DNA from: Aquila chrysaetos chrysaetos
Lineage: Eukaryota > Chordata > Aves > Accipitriformes > Accipitridae
DNA: 64,000 nt
NCBI RefSeq assembly: GCF_900496995.4
Contig: NC_044009.1
Coordinates: 50,966,505-51,030,504, forward strand
Direction: 5' to 3'
Positions 38,510 through 50,300 of the stretch are shown here, in pieces (positions within the stretch are counted from its first letter, which is position 1; each line of letters starts with the position of its first letter). The translations under genes were made by a program, and so were the position numbers. Below the pieces are notes generated by a model. It made no database searches. It had not been told where the DNA came from and worked only from the letters and a program-made list of their open reading frames with translations.

Positions 38510-38564
38510 ATGGGAGCTGCTACTAAGTTGGCGTTCGCTGTTTTTCTTATCTCTTGTTCTTCAG
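38510..38564 (+). CDS. ACVR2A: ACVR2A coding exon 1 (5' partial CDS, signal peptide)
   Basis: The exon translates as MGAATKLAFAVFLISCSS plus the first base of a Gly codon. From memory this matches the amino terminus of vertebrate activin receptor type 2A, with Thr for Ala at position 5. Basic residue Lys6 precedes a hydrophobic core (about residues 7-15), as in a signal peptide; in the family, cleavage falls just after the SSG that spans the splice junction. The start codon has A at -3 and G at +4. The exon ends in phase 1 at a GTAAGT donor. ACVR2A is a single-pass type II serine/threonine kinase receptor that binds activins, GDF11, myostatin and some BMPs and phosphorylates type I receptors to activate SMADs. 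The ligand-binding, transmembrane and kinase regions are encoded by later exons not seen here. Identity rests on 18 residues, but those match without gaps and sit behind a strong CpG-island promoter. Confidence 0.93.
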
Positions 38565-39146
38565 GTAAGTGAATGTTCTTGGCTTTGTCGCTTTAAACGT
38601 AAGGCTTTGGGGTCAGCCCTTGAAAGCTGGAGGTAACCTTGTTGATTGGTATGAATGAGGAGAAATCTTACTTTTTTCAGATAACAAATGTTTGGGGGTG
38701 GCAGTGACTGTAAAGGCAGAAGCTGTTTTCATGGTTATTCTTAAAAGCGTCTAACATGAGCACTTCAAACGCTTGCAGCGCTTGGATTTCAGACCAATTG
38801 TGTGGAACAAATGTGGAGACATAACCACCTAGTGTCACATACAGTAGTCTGGCAATGCAATTGTTAGTGTTTCATGGTTTTTTTTAAATAAGAATAACCC
38901 AGCTGAAATACTCTTAACTTCAATCAGAACTCTTATTCCGGACCATTCACTGGTGAATGGCAACCTTCATTAATGCTTCATTAGTCTAGAATAGGTACAG
39001 CTCAGAAAGCATTAGCTCGTCCTTTAATGATAGCAAGGGGTGTGGGCATGTATAGATGTGTACACAGAATTAGGCTGAAAAGGCAGACTTTCAGTTTCTA
39101 AACAATTTTGTATTTTGCTACTCCATACGTCACTGCCTTGTAGTGC

Positions 39147-39165
39147 AAAAAAAAAAAAAAAAAAA
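39147..39165. repeat. A homopolymer (19 bp)
   Basis: Nineteen A in the proximal part of intron 1, with no clear retroposon body. Confidence 0.8.
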
Positions 39166-41880
39166 GCTACTACTTTTCTCTTTAAAACATCAGAGGTTGA
39201 GTTTCCAACGCCAGCTCTGAGTCCTGAGGAGCCAGCGGGGTGCGAGGACTTCCCCACGCTTCTTTAGGAGGAAAATTGTTATGGTAGCAACCAGTGGTTG
39301 GGGGAACTGTTGGTACACTTCTCCTTGAAACTCCGTCAGTTTCACAAAAAAACTGTTGTGAATTGTGTAATGGATCTAATATCAGCTTACACGGCAAGCC
39401 TGGCACTTTCTGCTTACGCTTTGAATGTGTTTGTAGTCCTCTGTGTAGGTTTAGATGTGCTTTTTAGCGTTCTTGCACGGTGTGCAAGGGTGTACTTGTT
39501 CATCAGTCTGAAAGCTAGCAGACAAGTGCTCAGCTTTTCGGTGTAACCGGTGTAAGGGAGTAATGAGATCCGTATAACAATGCCTTTTAAAATTTCAGTG
39601 TTATAATGTACAGGATTTTGCTGAACAGGACGTTTTCTTGTGGTTAGTAAATGGATAGTCTAGTCTTATGTCTGTAGCGGTATTGATCAATTCCGTGTGT
39701 GCTAAATGTGCTGTGAAATGGCAAGCACTGCCAGAAATAAACCAAAAAAAAATCCTTTCTGTTTTAACCAGATAAATAACAGAGCAGGTTAAGGACAGAC
39801 AGATGTTTGTTTGGGTTTGTTTGTTTTTTTTTTATTAGGCTATACCATTTATTCCTCTCCTGAAACAAAACACGATTTCTTCTGACAGTTTTGTCTTGCA
39901 GTAGAAGACTTGTCTTTCACCTTTTCCTAATACCTTATTTTTAAGTTACTCGAGGAACATTCCTCTTAACTTGGGAATATTTTCTGTAGGGAGACCTCTC
40001 CCCCGCCCCCTCCCCTCCCAGTTTCTGGAAGACTTTGTGCCATCTGCTCTTCGTGGCTGTCTCTCCCTTCCATGTCCTTCTATTAAGATCCTTTTGCCTA
40101 GAGCACAGAATAGTGATCTTGTTGACATTACCTATCCTACTTATTAAAAAGAACGGTTAAGCAACAAAAGCTGTCCTTTCTTTAGCATTTCTTGGTCAGG
40201 TTGTTCTTGGTAAGGTGAAATGGATGTTTCTCTTGCCTGTGAAGATGGAATTAATCTTTGCTAAATGAGCAGGAAACTGGTTGTAATTCGGACTGCTTCT
40301 CATGTTAATGACATTGTTTTGGTGGTTATTCCAGCATTACACATTAAGTGTTCTGGTATTTAACAATTATTAAACTATTTTCTACTCGCCTAAAATTTTA
40401 GAGTATCTGCAGCCCTGGTGTAGGTCTAATAATAAATAAATTCAACAGTAAGCTTATGTTTTTATGATGAAAATTTTACGATTATGTAAGCTTTTAGCAT
40501 GAAGTACAGGCATTTTGATAAGTAGTGTTTCTTAACTGTGACTTGTTTTGATTTAAAATCATACCTGATCAATTGATTCTAACATCATTCTCAGAAGAAG
40601 TAGTTTCTTTTCCAGTCTTTAGTCTGAAAGAAGTCTGCTCAGGCTATATATTTAAGAATATTGGCAGTGGTTGAAGAAATCCTAGAGTTCAGTTGTGAAG
40701 ATGTCTGGTTTGTCTTTCTCCGGTATGCAGTCTCCAGCTACTCATGAGTGTACGTGTCTGGGAGTGGAGGGGTGTTGGTTTTCTGTATTAATTTATCTTT
40801 ATATGCAACTGTGTTCTGCAGTTGTTTACATAACCAATTAATACTAGTGTTCTTTAAACAGGTGAAAATGTTGTGGGTTTTTTCTACATGGTGGGTGTGG
40901 AAATGGTCTTTAGGTTGAAGGCATTTCATTTTACTATCTGTCAGCTGCTGTATGGAATCCTGTAAATGTACTTCAAATGGATAGGAATTTCCAGTGAATC
41001 TAATAATCTTTGCTAAGGGAGTGAAAATATTTCCCCTTTCTGACTAAGATGTTTGAAAAAGAGCATCTGTGTTACATTATTAGGCTTTAAAATATTTGTA
41101 GATGCTTGGATAAAAGTGGGTTTAGGTTTGCACCCATTTGTACTAATTCAAGAGGATGAGATGAATGTGTATTAACTAAACATGAAAACAAAGTGCCTGG
41201 GTCAATGTTCTCCATGTGCCCTCTAATATACTTTTTATATAAAAACCTGTGTGTATTTTTGATTTAATAAAGAACAGAAGATCCTGAAGTAATAATAAAA
41301 TACTTACGAACTATATACTTCCTGTGTCTCTCCTGTAGGTAAGGCAAGATTGTAGGTGAGCTTAAAAAAAGAAAAACAGTAAATTATATAGGTGGTTCAT
41401 CAGGAACATTTCTATTTAGATGCTATCTATGTTCTCCCCTCCCCCAAGGAGGTATGTTTCTATGTCCTCTAGTTTTTGTGATTGCTGAGTTATACTTTAC
41501 GAAATTTCAGGAACAGAGGATGTGTACTTCCATAATTTCCTGTGATGTTTCAAGATATATAGTCTACGCAGCTGAAAATTTGGGAGATGTTGGAAGTAGT
41601 GGATTGTCTTTAACCAAAATCTTCTGTTGTGGGTGCTATAGTTTTTAACATCTCATGGTTCCTTTTGTTACTCTTAGACTCCATGTCTCTCAAACCATCA
41701 CTTGTTCTCTTCTGACCTACCTGCTCTGCCTTTGGTACCTGGGCAGTCTGTTACCAAAGTAGTTCTGCAGCTTTAAGTCTCTTACAGGGGACAAAACTCA
41801 TACTTGTTAAAACTCACTTAAGCTCAGTTCATGCTAAAAATCACCTAAGCAAAAGGAAACACATCAGAAAGTATTGGTCC

Positions 41881-41901
41881 TCTCTCTCTCCCCCCCCCCC
41901 C
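41881..41901. repeat. (TC)5 C11 pyrimidine tract
   Basis: A TC dinucleotide run passes directly into 11 C. It resembles a polypyrimidine tract, but no AG followed by a coding exon is seen. Confidence 0.75.
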
Positions 41902-42450
41902 ATGCTAGGTCATTCTCAAGCCACTCAGAAGGTCTTGAGTAATTTTGCTAAAGGAAATGGCATGTCAAAGATACATTTGTAGTTGAAGTAGCATTTTCAC
42001 TGCATGGGGAACATTCTATTCTTTGAGTTTTTAATTTATTCTTCTCCTGTCTCACACCAATTACTATCAGGGGAAATGGTTTTATTTAAATTTATTCCCC
42101 CCACCCCCCAAAAAAATCTAGGTAGAACTGTAAAGCCCAAGATACTGCTACGGCTTCAGAAGCTGAATGGTTAGGTGTTCTGAAGGAATCGAGGTGTGGG
42201 AAGTGAGACTTTTTTCTTTTAATTTTGCTAGTGTAATGTTTTTTTGACTGTCCTTTCACTATTAATTTGGTAGCACTTGAAAATCCTGCCAAAGGTTTAG
42301 GAGTATTGTTTGTGAAATTGTCTCTGCTGGTATGTTCTCCGCAAGCTGTCCATGATTGTGGTTGAACTCTAATTGCTTTATTGCACAGGCAGAGCAATAA
42401 AATACTTCAGACTTAGTACTGCACTTAAAGTAAAATCCTGCTCAAGATTC

Positions 42451-42463
42451 TTTTTTTTTTTTT
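42451..42463. repeat. T homopolymer (13 bp)
   Basis: Thirteen T in intron 1. Confidence 0.7.
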
Positions 42464-44834
42464 ATGTGAGCGTACACTTTTTTGTATTATGTGTGGTGTT
42501 ATTGGGCAATACCCCAGCACTTTTGATGTTGCTGTTGAGAGCAGGGCTTGTAAACCTACTTAATACTGTTTTCAAGCATAGATACATTTACATAGATGTA
42601 AATGTTATGTAGCTTACAAAGTTTCATGGCTCCAGGTTGATGTTGTAACTTTGATTGCAGATCAAAATTCTGTTACTAATTCTATGTAATCTGTTAATAC
42701 TTAACAAAAGTTACAAACCCTAAATCTTCTGGGTTATGAAAAAACCTGTACTTGTGCTAATGCAGTATTGGAACATATAAGCGTAGTTCTAGTAGAACTC
42801 TGCTTGACAAATGTTTCTGGAGAGATGCTGCTGTCATGGGTTTATTTGCATGTCTACCCTTCAGACACATGTCTTTTCTCAGAGAAAAAGCTTAAATAAG
42901 TTTGTCTTCAAATGCTGGATGCTATGTAAGTTGGCGGGGGGAGGTGTTCTGTGTGTGGGGAAAGCTGTTTTCTGCTATATGGGGGTGCAAGAAGGTAATT
43001 ACAGCTATCATGAATAATAGTTTTCAGCTGGTTTTAATGGAGTGTATTTGAATGCCATTTCTTTTTTCTCCCCCCCTCCCCCTTCTGGAATTTTGGGGTG
43101 AAAGCCCTTAGGTGATGGGCTCAGATGATTTGCAAATGAGGATAGGCAAATTCCCACCCCCCTACACCTCCCCATTCAACTATAGAGGTTCATTGTTGTC
43201 ATATCATTAGTTTCAGGTAGGGGAAAAAGATAACAGTAACTCCAATGTTTTTCATTCTTACTGATTCTACCTTCTCTTCCAATTCCCATAGCGTATTTCT
43301 CTTTGAAATTGGAATACAGTTCTATTTCATATCATCATTATGGAGTTTATATGTATAGTGTCTGGATCTCTTAAAAGATAGTAGTAACATTTTCTTTATT
43401 CACAGACAGATGTGGTGGACACAATATGCAAAAGTAGTCTTTTGGAGACCTATATGATTTGGAGCCAAGATACAGCAAGTCCTGGGTACTTAACCTTGGG
43501 AAATCATCTGGAGAATAGTCATTATAACATGGGCTGTAAGAAGATAGAGGTTGACGAGGAATCTGATTGTGGAAGAGATTTCTTGGTAAAGGGGAGATGC
43601 ATTTCCGCCACTTAATTAACAGAAAGCAGATTAATGCAAATGTCTGCTTTAGCTGGTTGGTAGAATACATGGTCTGTTAGCTATCTGATGTTCCTGAAAA
43701 TGAGAACTCTTTAAAAAGATCAAGAAAATTACGAATTTTACAGCCAAGTTCTTGTGTGATGAAATCTTAATGTGTTTTTGTTGCCTTGGTGCTTAAAATT
43801 CAGCACATCTTATTTCCTGTTATTTCCATATGGAAATTGAAGTGTTATTGGATGCCAGTGACTTTATGTGGCATCTCTTATCTTCTCTCCCCTACACTGT
43901 CTGTGTGGTGGTGGAGGTTTTTTTTTTTTCGAAATGCTTTGTGACTGTGGTGCCAAACAGCAGAGCATATTTAGGCTTAATCCCACAGAAAATGAATATT
44001 TACTGCCATGTTGTTTACATTGTCTATCTTTGTGGCTAAGAATCCCAAATGTACATTAGATACATCAAATACTTCAATTGTTGGTGGAAAGAGAGCAGAG
44101 AAGGGTTTATCCACTGCAGTAATTATTGTAATAGTTTCACGGTAAAGTAAGCCTTGATGAAAGGTCAACATTCATAGTTTTCTTCTGAATTTCCTAGTTA
44201 AAGCTGTAACTGGAAGCAAGCAGTCTGTCTAGGAAGAAAAAAAACACAATTCGCTTACTAACTGGAGGCATAAATCTTTGGTTATGTGGTTAGAGGTATT
44301 TGAAAAACACTTGGAAATGAGGGAAGCGTTTGTGGGAAGACTACCTGTTCTTGCAGCCAGAAGCAGCTGGAGGTAGCAGTAGTATCTGGGTATTAAAGGC
44401 GTGAAGTACTTCTTTGTACCGACCTCTGGTTTGGTGCTGTCACAAAAAACTGAATTGCTTTAGATATAGTTCAGTGAAAGAACGTACCTTCTGTTTTTAT
44501 CTTTTCTTTCTTAACTTCTGTTGCGCAGTTCTCCCAAATTAATCCCATTTTCAGACTTTGACTTTCAGTCAAAGAAGGATGAGCACGATGGTAGCCTTTA
44601 CCTCTCTGTCTTTGGAACTTTCTTTGTGATGGTCCTTCTAATGAACTGTGCTGCTGTTGCTTTCAGGCAGAAGCTTTGTTATGGAGCAAATGAGCAAGTG
44701 ACATACTTAAAATTGTATTGATGCCAACAAAAGTCCAAGTGATGGCTGTGTAACCTAAAATCTTGGTGACTTTACAATGTAGCAGTGGAAGAACAGGAAC
44801 GCTTGTGTGTATTGCCAACTCAATGTTTCATTGA

Positions 44835-44854
44835 TTTTTTTTTTTTTTTTTTTT
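44835..44854. repeat. T homopolymer (20 bp)
   Basis: Twenty T in intron 1, on the sense strand of ACVR2A. Confidence 0.8.
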
Positions 44855-45312
44855 GAAGGCAAATTAAATATTGCTGAATTCTAAAAACTTGCCTTGTATA
44901 AGTACTGGTATTCTTGTATGCTACTGGTATTTCTCCTTAAATTGGTGCAAGATAATCTGTTTCAATCAGCATTCAGAGTCAGTCCAAAATTGTAATTAAT
45001 TTCAGTATTATTCTTGAGTTATTCACTGAGAAGGCTTGTTAGTAACTCTTAAACTACATTGACTTGGCCTTCATGTGATGTTGAGTACCTATAGTTGGCA
45101 AGGAGGGTACGTGTTGTTGAAGTAATTTAAAAGGCTAGATACCACCTTTTGAGATTCCTTATTTTGTTAAGGTTTAATTTCTGTTTTTAAGGATTTACAT
45201 GAAGCTATAATTAGGTGGTAATTCAATTCAAAATGCTGAAACCAGAATGTAATTAAAAGCAAACCCCTATATACTCTTAACTGTGATGGGCATGTAAGAA
45301 ATGCCAAAATAC

Positions 45313-45328
45313 TTTTTTTTTTTTTTTT
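45313..45328. repeat. T homopolymer (16 bp)
   Basis: Sixteen T in intron 1. Confidence 0.8.
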
Positions 45329-46118
45329 CTTTTATAACTCTTTAACTACATGAGGGGAACATTGCCTATAGTTAGTGAACTGAACTGAAAGGCAAGGTAC
45401 TCGAGAAGAATCAGTGTTTTATAAATGCTAAATCTTAGCTACAATGAAAAACAAGAATATTTCTTCAAATTCTTTTGTTTGCTGAGCTTTGAGATAGTCA
45501 TCAACTAAGCTGAAATTGAAAATGAACGTTGTATTTTGCATTTACAAACGGTAGGTATGGCTGTCTAATCTAGTTTTGTTGTGCGCCTAACCGAGACTGT
45601 TCTCACGGTTGGGCAGATTCCACTGTCTCTATAATGGTGACAGCAAATCAGTTAAGTTTTACTGTTTTACTTCTTAACATTGACCCAGTTTAAAGCTAGT
45701 ACCTGAAAGGTTACTTAAGAGATCTAACTTCATCAAAAGGTTTGTTTTCAGAAAGTGCCTGTACAATTATTTTTAAAACTGGGAATAAGAATCTATATTG
45801 CTCAGAATTTTGTTGCTTTTCTATAGCTTTAACACTTTATGTCTTCCATTCCTAAATGGAATGCATTCAATGTACTGTCATTTCACCAGAAAAGAGTTAG
45901 TTTTTATAACTGAAGTTGCAGAGTTTCTTGTGGCAGATAGACTTTTTAAATTGGATGGTACATCCATCCTTTTTAGAAATGGAGAAGGGAGAAAGTGGTC
46001 AAAAATGTTTAGGTTATTGTTTCTGTATTTTCTGAAAGAGACTAAACTTTTTATGAGGGTGAGTTGTCATGCATTTTTTGTTCTGGAAACAATGGAAAAG
46101 GGTAAGGCAACTCGGTGA

Positions 46119-46139
46119 TTTTTTTTTTTTTTTTTTTTT
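46119..46139. repeat. T homopolymer (21 bp)
   Basis: Twenty-one T in intron 1; part of a cluster of three long T runs within 1.3 kb. Confidence 0.8.
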
Positions 46140-46560
46140 AATATGATTGACTGTAGATCTGAAGAATGTTTTGGAGATTGTCTGTGGCTTGTCTCTTTTG
46201 ACTGTTTCTAACTTCTTGGTGAAATGAGGCTGCAGGGTGAACACAAATACTGCTTAACTACTAGTGCAGTCCTGATACTGTTTTAGCTTGTGCCAACTGG
46301 TGTCTAATGAGAGGACATGGCAAGCACGGTTTGAGGGATAGTGCAGGCAGGGGGCCAGTGCCAGGAGGCAGCACAGTCAAGACTGTATCAGAATTCCTGC
46401 AGCTTCAGCACTTCACTGTGCCCTCATCTCATATCTGAGAGCGTGGAGTATATAAGTATATACTGTCAGTATGCTGTGAAAACATTATAATTTACACTGG
46501 GTTACAGCTTAGCTTTTGCATTATTTTGGATGTTCAAACTGAAAACCTGTCCTCCTTGCC

Positions 46561-46612
46561 AAAAAGAAAAAAAAAAAAAAAACAAAACAAAACACAAACA
46601 ACAAAACCAAAC
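46561..46612. repeat. A-rich (CAAAA)n-like low-complexity tract
   Basis: A run of 14 A is followed by CAAAA/CAAAC/CAACA units. It could be a decayed retroposon tail, but no body was recognised on its 5' side. Confidence 0.65.
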
Positions 46613-47049
46613 AAGCCTAAACAACAAACCAATGCATAACCTGCTTTGGGGCCGGAAGAACATCACATGGAGCCATGAGGAGGAGGTCCATGGTCAAGTG
46701 CTATATGGAATGGATGTGCTCAGTCTATGACATGTAGCCAGGGGCCAGTGAAGAGTCCCTGGACCAGTTGTGATCTGCAGTGTAGATACATGATTTGAAT
46801 TAAAAATGCCTGCTTTGTGTTTAAAGATCACTTCTATTTTAGATGAGTATTGAAAGTTTTGATGCAGGAACAGTGCAGTTGGTGGTTACTGTAATCTTGT
46901 AGTCTGCCTGTTTTTTAATGTCACTTCATAATAATGGCTCTGAATAGGAATGGTAGTTTCTTATTTGAAATCACCTTTTAAAATCATAGCAGTGTAGATT
47001 CATTTGGGTTATCAGACAATCTTCTCCGGCATCATGCTCAAAGCAGTGT

Positions 47050-47380
47050 ATTGTCTACCAAACCCCCAGGTTCTTTTCAGCAGAGCTGCTACCTAGTCTG
47101 ACAGTTGCCGCTTGTACTGATGCCGAGGGTGCTCTGTCCCAAGGCTCAGGACGTCATGTTTGTCGTTGTTGAATTTCATGAGGTTCCTGTTGGCCCACCC
47201 CTCTGGTCTGTCTAGGTCCTCCTGAGTGACATCCCTGCCACTGAGCATCCCACTCTCTGTCATTGTCTGTAAACTCACTGACATGCCTTATACCACCTCC
47301 TCCGGCCGTCGATAAAGGTATGAAACAAGATGGGTCCGAGGGCAAGCCCTTGGGGGCTCTGCTTGTGATACTTTGCTTCC
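47050..47380 (-). mobile_element. CR1 LINE internal fragment (reverse-transcriptase end)
   Basis: Read on the minus strand, this is the C-terminal part of the CR1 reverse-transcriptase ORF. On the + strand the recognisable blocks come in the expected order: CCCCCAGGTTCTTTTCAGCA, GAGCTGCT, TTGTTGAATTTCATGAGGTT, GTCTGTCTAGGTCCTCCTGA, and AACAAGATGGGTCC...CCCTTGGGGG. The insertion lies antisense to ACVR2A within intron 1. Both ends are truncated and the boundaries are approximate, especially the right one. Confidence 0.85.
47093..47284 (-). pseudogene. Decayed CR1 reverse-transcriptase C-terminal ORF
   Basis: The minus-strand frame contains EDLDRPEGWANRNLMKFN, then a cysteine/lysine-poor version of the usual KCxVLxLG stretch (HDVLSLG), then PRHQYK. 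This is the segment that follows the catalytic domain in CR1-type reverse transcriptases. Only about 60 residues survive in frame, it has no catalytic motif, and it cannot be functional. In CR1 the Lys-Cys before VLHLG is usual; here it is replaced, which agrees with decay. Confidence 0.8.
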
Positions 47381-50300
47381 TGCTATGGACATGTTCCTTA
47401 CATGAGCGGTTCTATTCCAATCACATGCTGGCTGTATCTCAAGCTTTATTTGCTAGCTCGCATAGCTGATTTTAACTTCGTTTCAGCAGCTTCCTTCCTT
47501 TTGGTGGCTTACAAACTTGTGATTCGGAGGGTTGTTTTTTTTTTTGTAACTGAAGCTGTAATAGCATGACCTTATTTTTTCAGGTTCAGAGTTCTTATCT
47601 CATCTAGATAACGCTAATCTCTAGCCTTTAAATACTGCCGAAATGATCATAGTGATCTTTATTCTCTCAGCTGTATTTTGAAAACTTGGATTTCAGTATC
47701 AACATGTAAGTTGAAATTAAATCTGTTTTTAAAAGCTATTTTTAAACACAACCAATTGTTTTATCAAGCCTTCTAACATGAAAAACTTTGCTTCTAGGAA
47801 TTTTGGGGAAGATCCACATGAACAGGAAAGTGGTTTAATTTTGTTGTTCAGTTATAGTGTTAAGTGTATGAGACAAAATTAAACTTTGCAGTAAGTAACT
47901 GTTAATTTTAGAAATTTTTGGTAGTGTTTGTCAGTAGAGGGTACAGATAGTTCTCTTTAGCTCATAGCAATTACATGATGGAAGAGTTTTCTTTAAATAT
48001 TTCCATGTTTCAGGGTTGAAAAACATTTAGGCTGTGAAAGTTGCAAAAATTCTTAAATTGCACACAATTGTTTGAATTACTGTACTTTTTAAGATAAATT
48101 AGATCTATTTTTCATCATTTGTTTATAATGCTACTTTAAAAGTAGCATAGAGAAGATCACTGGTTAAATATTTTCATTTTAATTCCCTGGCCTTTAATTT
48201 TGGAAAGGGTCTGTTTTGCAAGTTATCCCTAGGGATAATTGTATTACATTAAATTTAACACAAAGCCTGTCAAAAAGGTTGTCTTAAATGGCTTTTAAAA
48301 ATGTTATGGTTTGATTACATTTTATTTAAATTCAGATTGTGCCACATAATGGGAGAAGACAGACCCCAATAAATTAAGCCTCATCTAATCTCACCCATTT
48401 AGAATGATGCAAATCAGCGGTGAGGTCTTAATTAGTTTGTATGTGCCATATATGTACTAAGAGCAAGATATGGAACCATGAATAATCTGTGAGAAGGCTG
48501 TTTAAAACCATAAGATGGTTTTGCTCCAATTCCTGCCCCGAAATACATTCTCCCCTCCCTAAATAAAACAACAGCCCCAAACTCAGCGGTGAGGAGTGAC
48601 TTAACAACACTCTGGAAAACCCCCTATGGAAAAAAAAAAACCACTTGACAGTTTGGTGAAAGTCTTCTGTTTCTGTTCACTTGAAAAAATACTGAATCAC
48701 ATCCTATTAGGTCAGAGGCTTTCAAAGAAGCCAAGAGTGCTGAGGTCCCACTTTTTATTCCAGTGGAAATGGAGTGGATCCCTGAAGAAAAAAATCTTGA
48801 TGCTCCAGTGTGCAGCTGTACTTTTCCAGTGGCTTAAAAACCTTCTGATGGATGGCAAATAAAGCAGAAGTCATTTTGGTTGGCTTTTGTCCCCTCTAAA
48901 TGAGGGAACAGTACTTTCAACAAGTTGAACTTAAATCCCCCTTATGTCTCCCCCAAATGACATGTAATTGTAAAGTATTACTTGTTAAAACAAATTTTAC
49001 TTTTTTTTATAAGATAAGTGGAGTGATACAGAAAATACATTTGAATGCTGTTTGGACCTATGGCAACAGGTGCTGTGGAGGTTATGTTTGAGGAAGGGAG
49101 AAATTTTCTCCTATCCCTTACCCTGTTGTGTCCCACCAGACTGTGTGAGGGCAGAAACTTTTGTTCTTTTCTAGCATCCCTTAACATACTGACTATGTGC
49201 TTTTGAGAACACTTAAACAGTGGCTATAGAGTAGATAATTTGCAAAAAAAAAATCAGTAATCCAAGCTTTTCAAATTAGGAAGAAGTATGATTGGAAGGA
49301 GAATCATCTGTGGCATATCCTAAGGATAACCATCTTCTAATGACCTGTCAGGAGGATTCAGCTGTAAAACAAATGCAGTTTTTGGTGTTTGGGTGTTGGT
49401 TGTTTTGGTTGTTTTTTTTAAATCTTGAGTCTAACGAGTGATGAGAATATGTACCAAAAGTGATGGTATTGATATTACTCTAATGATGTGTGAGAAAAGA
49501 AATGGAATAATCCTTGGATTTTATGTAATCAAGGATAAGTAACTTTTAGAATTTGGTGAAACATCTTATCTTACAATTTTGGAAGGAGAATGGTGCCCGA
49601 TAGAGTTGGATGAGCTTTTTAGTTGGTGCCAAAATATTTCTTCTGAAATTTAGTAATCTCAGAGGTTTTTCTCTCACCATTATTAGAAATACTTTGATGT
49701 TGGAAGCCCTTTCATTCAAAATGAAGAGGAGGAATGGTATCTGTGGAGAAAACGTATTGGAATTTTTTTTTACTTCAGCGTAATCACATTCGTCGAAGTA
49801 TGAAGCTTCTTTCAACAAGTAATGTATAGCACATCAACTCGGGCAGTTAAAATCTTACCAGCTGAGTGCTAGCAGACTTCAGTATGTGAGAGAAGAGGTA
49901 AATGACAAGTTCCTATTTCTTCGTATGTAAGAGTAAAAATGTGTGTTTGAATTTGGTTTTGATAGACTTTTGGGATATTTACATGCTGACAAAGTATGTT
50001 CTTGGGGAGCTTCCGCTGACCATCTGCATTCTTCTCCCCACTGTCTTCCTTCTAGCCAATGTCAGTCTTAACATTTTTCTCAGAGAGGAGCTTGTTTGCA
50101 GGCTAATGCTTGTTTGAGAAATCCATTATTCAAGTGTGGACTGACACATTCACCAGTTGATAGGAACTCTTGGAACGTTACTAATAAACTGCAAAATCCT
50201 TGCTGTGGATAATGAACAAGTTGAGTGTCTAGCATGTGTCAGATTTTGGTTGGTTGACGGTATCATTAGACAGGATATTCGAGCAGAAAAAGTCATTGTG

